A stretch of 64,000 nt of DNA from Acidobacteriota bacterium (GTDB lineage Bacteria; Acidobacteriota; Blastocatellia; Pyrinomonadales; Pyrinomonadaceae). This document shows, piece after piece, positions 35,630 to 46,853 of the stretch (the first letter of the stretch is position 1; every line of letters begins with the position of its first letter). The DNA lies in the NCBI GenBank assembly GCA_020200135.1, contig JAIVJI010000030.1, forward strand, positions 1-64,000. The letters run 5' to 3'. The notes under the pieces were generated by a model that was not told where the DNA came from, did not search any database, and worked only from the letters and a program-made list of their open reading frames with translations. The position numbers and the translations under genes were made by a program.

Positions 35630-36499
35630 TTACGCCCCGAACATCTTCCTCAAATCGTCCAACACCTCTTCCGGCTTCCACTCGTTCCCGCGATAGACCT
35701 TGTAGAGCTTCCCTTCGGGCGTGACGACGGCGGTGCGGAGCGAGTGGGTGACCTGACCGCCCTCAGCCTTGTAGACGAGTCCGAAGGACTCCGCGAAGCG
35801 CCTGACCTCGGCCGGGTCGCCGGTCGCGAAGTCCCACCCGTCGAACTCGCCCCCCGCGTAGGTCGCGCCGTAGGCGCGCAGAACCTCCGGCTTGTCGTAC
35901 TCCGGGTCGAGCGTCACGCTCAGGAGCCGCGCGCGCTTGCGCAGCCCCGCGTCGGCGGCGAGCGCCGCGTTGAGCTGTGCGAAGTTGGCGCTCAGCAGCG
36001 GGCACTGGTCGGGCAGAGGGCAGCGCGTGTAGATGAAGGTGACGACGAGGGCGCGCCCCTTGGGCTGGCGCGTGCTGAAGGGGCGGCCGTCCTGGTTGAC
36101 CAGCTTCACGTCGGGGATTTCGTCGCCGGGCTTCGGCTCGCGCGCCCCGGCCGTCGGCGACGACGGAGCGGCGGGGCCGGCCGGTACGGACTTTGAAAGA
36201 ACGGGGTTTTCGAGCCAGTAAGCGCCGTCGTCGGCGTAGACGAGTGTGGCCTGTATGCTCTGCCCGGCCTCCATCACCTTGAGCGAGTCGGCGTCGCGGA
36301 CGGGGAAGTCCATCGTCATCGCGGCCATGAAGCCGGGGATGTCCTCGTGCTCGACCGTCGCCTCGCCCTTCGCGGGGTCGACCGAGACAACCTTGCCCTT
36401 CAACTCGTAGCGGCGCACGTCGGCGCCGGGCGTGCCGGCGCACGCGCCGAGGCAGAGTGCGGCCGAGAAGAGGAGCGCCAGCCTGGTTCGGAGAAGCGC
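35630..36499 (-). CDS. SCO1/SenC-PrrC-like lipoprotein, start codon missing
   Basis: About 290 residues of authentic sequence. The N-terminus is a lipoprotein signal peptide (RLALLFSAALCLGAC, Cys after LGA). It is followed by a CopK/CusF-like beta segment (~35-95; the EHEDIPGFMAAMTMDFPV motif typical of PrrC/Sco fusions). The C-terminal domain is a thioredoxin-like SCO1 domain whose metal-binding CxxxC reads YTRCPLPDQC, with a distal His in QVTHSLRT. Likely copper chaperone or cytochrome oxidase assembly. No ATG/GTG/TTG lies near 36499 in frame; the frame simply runs on antisense through folD. The true start appears to be lost with the intergenic region. Confidence 0.85.
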   Translation of the reverse strand, partial: ALLRTRLALLFSAALCLGACAGTPGADVRRYELKGKVVSVDPAKGEATVEHEDIPGFMAAMTMDFPVRDADSLKVMEAGQSIQATLVYADDGAYWLENPVLSKSVPAGPAAPSSPTAGAREPKPGDEIPDVKLVNQDGRPFSTRQPKGRALVVTFIYTRCPLPDQCPLLSANFAQLNAALAADAGLRKRARLLSVTLDPEYDKPEVLRAYGATYAGGEFDGWDFATGDPAEVRRFAESFGLVYKAEGGQVTHSLRTAVVTPEGKLYKVYRGNEWKPEEVLDDLRKMFGA

Positions 36500-36540
36500 G
36501 CGGGGGCGTCGCGGCGAAGGGAGACGGACTCGAAGGCGAG
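36480..36540. other. Deletion seam between divergent SCO1-like gene and folD
   Basis: Two divergent genes face each other with no start codon, ribosome binding site or promoter between them. Recognisable coding sequence of both reaches to within about 30 bp of each other. Confidence 0.75.
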
Positions 36541-37456
36541 CAAGCTCGACGGCGCGCGCGTGGCCTCCGAGATAAAGCGCGAGGCGGCCGACGAGGCCGC
36601 GCGGCTTGCGTCCGAGCACGGCGTCCGACCAAGGCTCGTGACGGTGCTGGTCGGCGACGACCCGGCGTCGGCCGTCTACGTGCGCAACAAGGTTCGCACG
36701 TGCGAGGAGCTGGGGCTCGCCTCCGAGCACCACCCGCTGCCGGCAGACACGACGCCCGCGCGCCTGCTCGAAATGGTCGCGGAGTTCAACCGCCGCGAAG
36801 ACGTGGACGGCCTCCTCGTACAGCTCCCGCTCCCGCAGCACATGGACGAGGCGGCGGTCATCGAGGCCATCGACCCCGCGAAGGACGTGGACGGCTTTCA
36901 CCCCGTCAACGTCGGGCGGATGATGCAGCGCCACCCGGCGCTGCTGCCTTGCACGCCGGCCGGCGTCGTCGAGCTGCTCGTGCGCGAAGGAGTCATCATC
37001 GCAGGCGCGCGCGTCTGCGTCGTCGGTCGGAGCAACATCGTCGGCCGCCCCGTCGCCGAGCTTCTGCTCCAGCGCGACGCGACCGTCACCGTCTGCCACT
37101 CGCGCACGCGCGACCTGCCCGCGGTGACGCGCGAGGCCGACATCCTCGTCGTCGCCATCGGTCGGCCCGGCTTCGTGCGCGGCGAGCACGTCAGGCCCGG
37201 CGCGACCGTCGTCGATGTCGGGATGAACCGCGTGACCGACGAGGGGGAGGTCGCGGAACTCTTCGGCGAGGACGCGCCGCGCCGTTTAAAGGCGCTCGGC
37301 GAGCGCGGCTACACGCTGGTCGGCGACGTACACCCGGCGGAGGTCGAGCGGGTCGCGGGTCGCCTGACGCCGGTGCCGGGCGGCGTCGGCCTGCTCACCG
37401 TCGCCATGCTGATGAAGAACACCGTCGAGGCCGCGCGCCGCCGCCGCGGTCTCTGA
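36524..37456 (+). CDS. folD: Methylenetetrahydrofolate dehydrogenase/cyclohydrolase, start codon missing
   Basis: About 310 residues of authentic FolD from roughly 36539 (SKLDGARVASEIKREAADEA). It interconverts methylene-, methenyl- and formyl-THF. Motifs are VGDDPASAVYVRNK (catalytic Lys), the LLVQLPLPQHMDE signature, the DGFHPVNVGRM region, and the Rossmann segment VVGRSNIVGRPVAELLL. The C-terminus has TPVPGGVGLLTVAMLMKNT. No start codon exists near the expected N-terminus; the frame is open upstream only through antisense SCO1-like sequence, with an ATG far upstream at 36347. It is followed 13 bp later by coaE. Confidence 0.92.
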   Translation, partial: TDSKASKLDGARVASEIKREAADEAARLASEHGVRPRLVTVLVGDDPASAVYVRNKVRTCEELGLASEHHPLPADTTPARLLEMVAEFNRREDVDGLLVQLPLPQHMDEAAVIEAIDPAKDVDGFHPVNVGRMMQRHPALLPCTPAGVVELLVREGVIIAGARVCVVGRSNIVGRPVAELLLQRDATVTVCHSRTRDLPAVTREADILVVAIGRPGFVRGEHVRPGATVVDVGMNRVTDEGEVAELFGEDAPRRLKALGERGYTLVGDVHPAEVERVAGRLTPVPGGVGLLTVAMLMKNTVEAARRRRGL

Positions 37457-37469
37457 AGTTTCGGAAGAG

Positions 37470-38105
37470 ATGCTGCGCGTCGGACTGACCGGCTCAATCG
37501 CGGTGGGGAAGTCTTTCGTCTCGGGGCTGCTGGCCGAGATGGGTTGTCACGTCGTCGACGCAGACGAGCTGGCGCGCCGCGTGGTCGAGCCCGGCGCGGA
37601 GGGCCTGCGGCGGGTAGTCGAGGCGTTCGGCGAGTGGGTCTTACTGCCCGGCGGGACGCTCGACCGCGCGCGCGTCGGCGAGGTCGTCTTCAAGGACGCG
37701 TCTAAGCGCGAGCTTTTGAACTCGTTGCTCCACCCGCTCATCCATGCGGAGCAGGACGGGCTGATGCGGCGTTGGGAGGTGGAAGACCCGCGCGGCGTCG
37801 CGGTCGTGGACGCGGCCCTGCTGATAGAGTCGGGCGGCTACAAGCGTTTCGACAAGGTGGTCGTCGTCCACTGCCGGCCCGAGGCGCAGCTCGAACGCCT
37901 AATGCTCCGCAACCGGCTCTCGCGCGAGGAGGCCGAAACGCGCATCGCCGCGCAGATGCCGCAGGAGGAGAAGCTGCGACACGCGGACTTCGCAATCGAT
38001 ACTTCCGAAGGCTTCGAGGACACGCGCCGCCGGACGGCCGAGGTCTACACGGCGTTGAGAAAGCTGGCCGACGGGGGCGCCGCCGACGACACGCCTGAGA
38101 GTTGA
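37470..38105 (+). CDS. coaE: Dephospho-CoA kinase
   Basis: 211 residues. Last step of CoA synthesis, phosphorylating the 3'-hydroxyl of dephospho-CoA. The P-loop GSIAVGKS is at residues 8-15, preceded by RVGLTG. DADELARRVVEPG and the LNSLLHPLI lid segment are family-specific. The C-terminus FAIDTSEGFEDTR is typical. The stop TGA overlaps the ATG of the following lipoprotein gene (TGATG), a sign of coupling. Confidence 0.95.
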   Translation: MLRVGLTGSIAVGKSFVSGLLAEMGCHVVDADELARRVVEPGAEGLRRVVEAFGEWVLLPGGTLDRARVGEVVFKDASKRELLNSLLHPLIHAEQDGLMRRWEVEDPRGVAVVDAALLIESGGYKRFDKVVVVHCRPEAQLERLMLRNRLSREEAETRIAAQMPQEEKLRHADFAIDTSEGFEDTRRRTAEVYTALRKLADGGAADDTPES

Positions 38106-39904
38106 TGAGAGTCGCCGTCACAATAATATTGGGACGCCCGAGAGCGCGACGGCCGGGACGCAAGCGTCCGGCGTACACGCGCGGGGCGAGGCTGTGGCTG
38201 TCTCTCGCCGTCTCTTTGTCGCTCGTCTCCGTCGGCTGCTTTCGGGATGAGAGGGGCGAGCGGTTCTACGGCAAGGTCCTGACGCCGACGGCGCAGGAGT
38301 TTCGCTGGAGCGACGGCGGGCTGCCGAAGGTCTTCGACCCGGCGCGCGCGGCCGCGCCGCCAGACACGGACGCCGTGCGCGCGCTCTACGAGGGGCTGAC
38401 AGACTACGAGCCGGGGAGCCTGCGCCCCGTGCCGGCGGTGGCGAGCCGCTGGGAGGCGGCCGAGGGCGGGAGGCGCTGGACGTTTCACCTCCGCGAGGGC
38501 GCGCGCTGGACGAACGGCGACCCCGTGACGGCGCAGGACTTCGTGCGCTCGTGGCAGCGCACGCTGCGGCTCGGCGAGCGCGCGCCGCACGCGTCGCTCC
38601 TTTCTAACATCGTGGGCGCGCCGACGCCTCTCGGCGTGGCGGCTCTGGACTCGCGGACGCTGCGCGTGACGCTCAGGCGGCCGGACGCGAACTTCCCGGC
38701 GCTGGTCGCGCACCCGGTCTTCCGGCCGGTTCACGAGCTGAGCCCCGAGTCAGACCTCGCAGGGCTGCGAGAGGAGCAGATGAACGAGCGCGGCGGAGGC
38801 GAGGCGCGGCTCGGCATCGTCACCAACGGAGCCTTCAGCCTCGCGCGGCTCGCGGGCGACAGCGTCGAGCTTGAGCGCGCGGACAGTTACTGGGACGCCG
38901 CCTCGGTCAAGCTCGAACGCGTGCGCTTCGTCGACGCGGGGGGCACGGAGGCGGCGCTCGCGGCCTACCGCGCGGGCGAGCTCGACGTGGTCTCGAACGC
39001 GGCGGTCGAGCCGCTGGCCGTCAAGCTGCTCACGCCCTACGATGACTTCCGCCGCGAGACCTTCGCCGCGCTCAACTACTATCGCTTCAACACCGCCCGC
39101 CCGCCCTTCGACGACCTGCGCGTGCGCCGCGCGCTCGCCTACGCGCTCGACGTCTCGCGCCTGAGCGCCGACACGCTCGGCGGCTCGACCGAGCCGACCG
39201 ACAGGTTTCTCCCGTCGCCCGCCGAACGCGAAGACGCGGGCGTGGCGCAAGCCGAGGGTCAGGCCGCGCCGCCGCGCGCGGCGGCGGGCGCTAAAGTCGA
39301 GCGCGCGAGAATGCTGCTTGAGGAGGCGGGCTACCCCGGCGGCGAGAACTTCCCGCGCCTCCGCCTGCTCGTCAACCGCAACGAGCAGCAGCGGCTGGTC
39401 GCGCAGGCCGTCGCGCGCATGTGGCGCGAGGCGCTCGGCGTCGAGACCGAGGTCATCATCCGCCCGTGGGAGGAGTACGAGGCGATGCTGCGCGCGGGCG
39501 ACTATGACGTGGCGCGCCGCAGCCTCGTCATGCAGACGACCGACGAGGAGACGAACATGCTGCAACTCTTCGGCGACCCGGCGGCAGAGGCAGCAGCAGC
39601 CGCCGCCGAGGCCGCTCCGCAGTCGCAGCCTCCCGCGCCCGTCGCGCCCGACGGGACCGGGCCGGCCGGCTCGCGCTCGGACACGCACGCCCCTGCCTTC
39701 ATCCTGACGGAAGTCCGGGCGCTCGAAGAGATGCCGGCCGTCCCGCTCCACTTCGCCTCGTCCTACGCGCTCGTCAAGCCCTACGTCGAAGGATTTGAGT
39801 CTAACCTTTTGGACGCGCCCTCGCTCAAGCACGTCCGCATCAACACCGCCTGGCGGCCCCCGGCCCCCGAGCAGTCGGCGCGGCTCGCGCGCGGGACGCG
39901 TTGA
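38105..39904 (+). CDS. Peptide ABC transporter substrate-binding lipoprotein (OppA-like), first copy
   Basis: 599 residues, SBP family 5. After a basic N-terminus, the hydrophobic LSLAVSLSLVSVGC gives a lipobox with Cys near residue 46. Family motifs are ALYEGLTDYEPGS, WTFHLREGARWTNGDPVTAQ, the substrate-binding lobe FAALNYYRFNTARPPFDDLR, and VRRALAYALD. Residues ~495-535 are an unusual Ala/Gln/Pro-rich low-complexity insertion. It overlaps coaE and precedes a second OppA-like gene and oppBCDF, so it is likely a periplasmic or anchored receptor for the same permease. Confidence 0.9.
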   Translation: MRVAVTIILGRPRARRPGRKRPAYTRGARLWLSLAVSLSLVSVGCFRDERGERFYGKVLTPTAQEFRWSDGGLPKVFDPARAAAPPDTDAVRALYEGLTDYEPGSLRPVPAVASRWEAAEGGRRWTFHLREGARWTNGDPVTAQDFVRSWQRTLRLGERAPHASLLSNIVGAPTPLGVAALDSRTLRVTLRRPDANFPALVAHPVFRPVHELSPESDLAGLREEQMNERGGGEARLGIVTNGAFSLARLAGDSVELERADSYWDAASVKLERVRFVDAGGTEAALAAYRAGELDVVSNAAVEPLAVKLLTPYDDFRRETFAALNYYRFNTARPPFDDLRVRRALAYALDVSRLSADTLGGSTEPTDRFLPSPAEREDAGVAQAEGQAAPPRAAAGAKVERARMLLEEAGYPGGENFPRLRLLVNRNEQQRLVAQAVARMWREALGVETEVIIRPWEEYEAMLRAGDYDVARRSLVMQTTDEETNMLQLFGDPAAEAAAAAAEAAPQSQPPAPVAPDGTGPAGSRSDTHAPAFILTEVRALEEMPAVPLHFASSYALVKPYVEGFESNLLDAPSLKHVRINTAWRPPAPEQSARLARGTR

Positions 39905-40210
39905 AGCCCGCGCCCCCGCGCATTCTGAGCAACTATCCGCGCGCGTGCTCGCATCGTTAGAGAGCGCCCACTTCCACCTTGATTGACCGTTGAGAGCGTG
40001 ATAAGTTCGGGGCCGACCGAAGCATTAGCCGTACAGTTTATCGCCGAGCCCCGAAGCCCCGTCGCAAATTCAATTTCTCGGAAGTTCGTACGACGCGTCC
40101 CACGCGGGCGCGCGGGCGTGAAGCCTCCCCAGGCAGGCACCGCCCTTTGGCACCCGACGGGGCGGGCGGCGCCGCGCCGGTTTCGGTTGCAGCAGGAGTT
40201 TCAAACGGCC
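39905..40210 (+). other. Intergenic leader of the second OppA-like gene
   Basis: 306 bp without a convincing gene. A weak promoter-like pair TTGATT (39979) with GATAAG (about 40000) and the AGGAG Shine-Dalgarno near 40195 are the only signals seen. The open frame that covers it is not protein-like. Confidence 0.4.
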
Positions 40211-42226
40211 ATGACTGAAACAAAGACCGCGCGCCTTCTGGCGTTCGCCCTCGCCGCCACCCTCATCTCCGCCGGCTGCGCACGGCGGGACATGAGCAAC
40301 GAGTTCTTCGGCCAGCTGGAGCCGCCGCCGGGGCAGACGCTGCGCTACATCTCCGGCTCGGAGCCCGAGTCGCTCGACCCGCACATGAGTTCGGGCCAGC
40401 CCGAGGCGCGGCTCGACATCGCGCTCTACGAAGGGCTGGTCGAGTACCACCCGAAGACGATGGAGCCGATTCCCGGCGTCGCCGAGCGCTGGGAGATCGA
40501 CGAGGACGCGACCGAGTACGTCTTCTTCCTCCGCGGGAACGCAAAGTTCTCGAACGGCGACCCGATAACCGCGCACGACTTCGTCTACTCGTTCCGTCGC
40601 GGTCTCAAGCCGGAGCTGGCCTCGCGCGTCGCCTACATGGCCTACGAGCTGAAGTACGCCGAAGCCTATAACACACACGGCGCCTTCGTCCGCGACCCGA
40701 AGACGGGCCGCTTCCTGCCCGCCTCCGAGACCCCGAAGCCGGCCGAAGGGGGCGGGGAAGCGGGCGCGCAGCCTCAGCCCGCGAGTCCGGCGCCGCACGA
40801 CGAGGAGTCGCTCCACCGCTCCGAACTCGGGAAGAAGGGCGAGGACGCCGCGCCCGATACCGAGTTTCACCGCTTCATACACACGCCCGAGCGTCTGGTC
40901 GTCCCGGCGGACGAGAAGGACAGGGCGAAGGCTTTGAAGGCCGACCCGAAGCTGGCCGCGCTCGTCGAGGGCAAGGAGTTCGTGCCCGTCAGGGCCGAAG
41001 ACATCGGCGTCGAGGCCGTGGACGACCGCACGCTCCGGCTCACGCTGCGCCAGCCCGCGCCCTACTTCCTCGGGCTCATCCAGCACCAGTTCTTCCGCGT
41101 CATCCACGGGCCGACGGTCGAGCGCTTCGGCGTCAACTGGACGAAGCCGGGGAACATCGTCTCCAGCGGCTCGCACATGCTCGCAGAGCACAAGCCTTAC
41201 AACCAGCTCGTCGTCGTCAAGAACCCGCACTACTGGGACGCGCCCAACGTCCGGCTGGAGACGATTTACTTCTACCCGCTCGAAGACAACACGACGATGA
41301 TGAACCTCTACAAGGCGGGCGAGGTGGACGCGGTCTACAACCACACCGTCCCGGCCTCGTGGCTCAAGAGCGGCGTCCGCCACGTCAAGGACTACATGGA
41401 CGCGCCCGAGAACGTCTCGGAGTTCTACGTCATGAACACGCGCAAGGCCCCGATGAACGACGTGCGCGTCCGTAAGGCGTTCAACATGGCGGTGGACAAG
41501 CAGGCGCTCGCCGACTGGCGCGTCGTCGTCAAGCCGAGCTACTCGCTCGTCCCCGGCATCTTCCTCAAGTACCCGCGCCCGAAGGGCGACGGGTTCGACC
41601 CCGAGCGCGCCAAGCAGTTGCTCGCCGAGGCCGGCTACAAGGGCGCCGACGGCAAGTTCGACCCGAAGAAGTTCCCGACCTCGGAGGTCGAGATCAATTA
41701 CAACACCAACGAGTCGAACCGCCAGATCGCCGAGTTCATACAGGCGCAGTGGAAGCAGAATCTGGGGATCACCGTCGCGCTCCGCAACACCGAGTGGAAG
41801 ACCTACCTCCCGATGCGCTCGAAGCTCGAATACAAGGGGTTCGCGCGCGCCGGGTGGGTCGGCGACTACATGGACCCCTACACCTACCTCAACCTCTACA
41901 CGACGAAGGAGGGCGGCGACAACGGGACGGGCTGGTACGACCCGAAGTACGTCGCCAAGCTCAACGAGGCCAACCGCGAGCCGAACGAGGAGAGGCGGAT
42001 GGCGCTGCTGGCCGAGGCCGAGAAGATGCTGCTCGAGGTGCAGCCCGTGCTCCCTCTCGTCATCCCGGCGACGAGCTGGATGAAGAAGCCCTACGTCAAG
42101 GGGCTCTACCCGAACCCGCAGACGCTGCACGCGTGGAAGTTCGTCTACATCGAGCACGACCGCTCGAAGTGGGACCAGCGGATGCCCGACATGTCCACCG
42201 CCGACCTGGCCGAGCTCGGCCGGTAG
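40211..42226 (+). CDS. oppA: Peptide ABC transporter substrate-binding lipoprotein (OppA-like), second copy
   Basis: 671 residues from the ATG at 40211. The lipobox LISAGC puts the lipid Cys at residue 23. SBP5 features are SGSEPESLDPHMSSG, IALYEGLVEYHP, LRGNAKFSNGDPITAHDFVY, NPHYWDAPNVRLETIYFYPL, and VRKAFNMAVDK. An insert at about residues 160-265 (PKTGRFLPASETPKPAEGGG through KADPKLAALVEGKEF) is rich in Pro, Glu and Lys and is not usual for OppA. This makes the protein longer than the common ~540 residues. It is immediately upstream of oppB (18 bp). Confidence 0.94.
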   Translation: MTETKTARLLAFALAATLISAGCARRDMSNEFFGQLEPPPGQTLRYISGSEPESLDPHMSSGQPEARLDIALYEGLVEYHPKTMEPIPGVAERWEIDEDATEYVFFLRGNAKFSNGDPITAHDFVYSFRRGLKPELASRVAYMAYELKYAEAYNTHGAFVRDPKTGRFLPASETPKPAEGGGEAGAQPQPASPAPHDEESLHRSELGKKGEDAAPDTEFHRFIHTPERLVVPADEKDRAKALKADPKLAALVEGKEFVPVRAEDIGVEAVDDRTLRLTLRQPAPYFLGLIQHQFFRVIHGPTVERFGVNWTKPGNIVSSGSHMLAEHKPYNQLVVVKNPHYWDAPNVRLETIYFYPLEDNTTMMNLYKAGEVDAVYNHTVPASWLKSGVRHVKDYMDAPENVSEFYVMNTRKAPMNDVRVRKAFNMAVDKQALADWRVVVKPSYSLVPGIFLKYPRPKGDGFDPERAKQLLAEAGYKGADGKFDPKKFPTSEVEINYNTNESNRQIAEFIQAQWKQNLGITVALRNTEWKTYLPMRSKLEYKGFARAGWVGDYMDPYTYLNLYTTKEGGDNGTGWYDPKYVAKLNEANREPNEERRMALLAEAEKMLLEVQPVLPLVIPATSWMKKPYVKGLYPNPQTLHAWKFVYIEHDRSKWDQRMPDMSTADLAELGR

Positions 42227-42244
42227 CGAAGGAGTCGCCGAGAG

Positions 42245-43165
42245 ATGTTCCGCTTCATCGTCCGCCGCCTGATAGTGACCGTGCCGATGGTGCTCATCGT
42301 CATCAGCCTGACGTGGGCGCTCATCCGGCTCGCGCCCGGCAACTTCTACGAGGGCGAGAAGAAGCTGCCGGCCTCCATCGAGAAGAACATCCGCGCCAAG
42401 TACGGGCTCGACCAGCCGATGTACGTCCAGTACGGCCGGGTGATGGGGAACATCCTCCGGCTGGACTTCGGCAACTCGCTCCGCTACGAGAACGAGACGG
42501 TCAACGACATCCTCAAGCGCACCGTCCCCGTCTCGGCCGTCATCGGCTTCTGCGCCTACACGCTCGCGCTCGTCGTCGGCATCACCTTCGGGACGCTGGC
42601 GGCGCTCAAGCAGAACTCGAAGCTCGACTACGCCTCGATGGGGCTGGCGATGCTCGGCATCTCGATGCCGAACTTCGTGCTCGGCCCCATCCTCGTCCTC
42701 GTCTTCTCGCTCTCGCTCTACTGGCTGCCGCCCGCGCGCTGGGGCGGATTCCCGAGCTGGAACATTCTGCTGCCGGTCATCACGCTCTCGGCGGTCTACA
42801 TGGCCTACATCGCGCGCCTAACGCGCGCAGGGATGCTCGAAGTGCTCCGCTCGGACTACATCCGCACGGCGCGCGCCAAGGGGCTGACCGAGCGTCAGGT
42901 GGTCATGCGCCACGCACTGCGCGGGGGATTGCTCCCGGTCGTCTCGTTCACGGGGCCGGCGCTCGCCATCCTCATCACGGGCACGGTAGTCGTCGAGCGC
43001 ATCTTCGCCCTGCCGGGTCTCGGCAACTACTTCATCAACGCGAACCTGAACCGCGACGAGCCGCTCATCCTCGGCATCGTCGCCTTCGCATCCATCCTCG
43101 TGCTGATTTTCAACCTGCTGGTTGACATCGCATACGGGTTTATAGACCCGCGCATACGCTACTGA
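42245..43165 (+). CDS. oppB: Oligopeptide ABC transporter permease
   Basis: 306 residues, six predicted membrane helices. The N-terminal RRLIVTVPMVLIVISLTWAL is the typical DppB/OppB first helix, with the following N-terminal extracytoplasmic loop. The EAA cytoplasmic loop that contacts the ATPases is SDYIRTARAKGLTERQVVM. The C-terminus ends DIAYGFIDPRIRY as in the family. Second gene of the oppABCDF set; the Shine-Dalgarno GAAGGAG precedes the ATG. Confidence 0.95.
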   Translation: MFRFIVRRLIVTVPMVLIVISLTWALIRLAPGNFYEGEKKLPASIEKNIRAKYGLDQPMYVQYGRVMGNILRLDFGNSLRYENETVNDILKRTVPVSAVIGFCAYTLALVVGITFGTLAALKQNSKLDYASMGLAMLGISMPNFVLGPILVLVFSLSLYWLPPARWGGFPSWNILLPVITLSAVYMAYIARLTRAGMLEVLRSDYIRTARAKGLTERQVVMRHALRGGLLPVVSFTGPALAILITGTVVVERIFALPGLGNYFINANLNRDEPLILGIVAFASILVLIFNLLVDIAYGFIDPRIRY

Positions 43166-43183
43166 AGCTACGCTAATGAAGCC

Positions 43184-44299
43184 ATGACCGAAGACAGGAC
43201 ACCGCAGGTGCCGACCGAAGAGGGGCGTTCGACTGAGCCGCACGGCTCGGGTCAGCCCGCGCTGACGCCGCGCGGCACGCCCCAGTCGCCCCCCGTCAGC
43301 ACGCGGCGCGGCGACGAGATTCACGCCTTCCCAGAGATGGCCGTCGGCGAGGGCGACGTGCGCACCGTCGATGAGGACGCGCGCGCCGTCTCGGGCACGT
43401 CGCTCTGGAAGGACGCGTGGCGGCGCCTGCTGCGGAACCGGCTGGCGGTCTTCGGGATGGTCGTCGTCATCCTCATCATCGTCTCGGTCATCGTCGGCCC
43501 GCCCCTCATCAAGGCCGCGACCGGCTTCCAGTACGACACCATGCCCGGCGACTCGAAGCTGACGCAGTCGTTCCCGCCCTTCAGCTCGCCCGACGGGCAG
43601 TTCTCCGCGACGCACCCGATGGGGACGGACAGCGCGGGGCGCGACATGCTGGCGCGCGTGCTCCAGGGCGGTCGCATCTCGCTGATGGTCGCGGTGATCT
43701 CGACCTTCGTCTCGCTGCTCATCGGGATCACGTGGGGCGCGACGGCCGGCTACCTCGGCGGCAAGGCCGACGACGTGATGATGAGAATCGTGGACGTGCT
43801 CTACGCGATTCCGTACATGATGGTCGTCATCGTGCTGCTGGCCTTCTTCGGCGGGCGCTCGCCCTTGCAGCAGATATTCCTGCTCTTCGCCGCGCTCGGC
43901 GCGGTCTCGTGGCTGACGATGGCGCGCATCGTGCGCGGGCAGATCATCTCGCTCAAGAACCAGGAGTTCGTCCTGGCGGCGCGCGCCACCGGCGTCTCGA
44001 CGCCGAAGATAATCTTCCGCCACCTCGTCCCCAACGCGCTCGGGCCGGTCATCGTCTACGCGACGCTGACCATCCCTTCGGTGATGTTGCAGGAGGCGTT
44101 CCTCTCGTTCCTCGGCCTCGGCGTCCAGGCGCCGTACGCATCGTGGGGGAGCCTCGCGCAGGAGGGCATCCAGAACATCGCGGTCTTCCCGTGGCAGCTC
44201 ATCTTCCCCGGCGTGACGATGGCGCTGACCCTCTTCTCGCTCAACTTCCTCGGCGACGGCCTGCGCGACGCGCTCGACCCGCAGATGAGGAAATTCTAG
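43184..44299 (+). CDS. oppC: Oligopeptide ABC transporter permease
   Basis: 371 residues. A long hydrophilic N-terminal extension (~80 residues, Pro/Thr/Glu-rich) precedes the OppC_N-type helix (RNRLAVFGMVVVILIIVSVI). The extracytoplasmic loop with HPMGTDSAGRDMLARVLQGG and the BPD permease core follow. The EAA loop is NQEFVLAARATGVSTPKIIF, and the C-terminus is GDGLRDALDPQMRKF. The extension is longer than in most OppC proteins. It is followed by oppD after 1 bp. Confidence 0.95.
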   Translation: MTEDRTPQVPTEEGRSTEPHGSGQPALTPRGTPQSPPVSTRRGDEIHAFPEMAVGEGDVRTVDEDARAVSGTSLWKDAWRRLLRNRLAVFGMVVVILIIVSVIVGPPLIKAATGFQYDTMPGDSKLTQSFPPFSSPDGQFSATHPMGTDSAGRDMLARVLQGGRISLMVAVISTFVSLLIGITWGATAGYLGGKADDVMMRIVDVLYAIPYMMVVIVLLAFFGGRSPLQQIFLLFAALGAVSWLTMARIVRGQIISLKNQEFVLAARATGVSTPKIIFRHLVPNALGPVIVYATLTIPSVMLQEAFLSFLGLGVQAPYASWGSLAQEGIQNIAVFPWQLIFPGVTMALTLFSLNFLGDGLRDALDPQMRKF

Positions 44300-44300
44300 G

Positions 44301-46585
<2,285 letters not shown>

Positions 46586-46676
46586 AATTCCCCCGGCATT
46601 AGGTGTTTAAACAGGGGAGACGAGGGTTCCGCGCCATTTTTTGCGTGCAGCCGTGGACGCGGCTCCCTGAAATCCC

Positions 46677-46706
46677 TTGTCTTGTTGCCGTGCGGGCAAA
46701 TATACT
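46677..46706 (+). promoter_or_regulatory. Candidate promoter of the signalling locus
   Basis: TTGTCT (46677-46682), an 18-bp spacer, and TATACT (46701-46706), about 145 bp upstream of the PocR-GAF gene start. The -10 box is good and the -35 fair. Confidence 0.55.
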
Positions 46707-46853
46707 GCGGTCGGAAGGGCGGGCGACGCCGTCCGAGCGTCGTCGTCGGCTCTGAGAGATTCAGCCTGCTCCCGACGGGCCGCCCGTCCGCTCACGCAGT
46801 CGAACCTCCCACCGCCAGTAATTCGAGTCCGAAAGATTGTGCCGCGACAGCTG

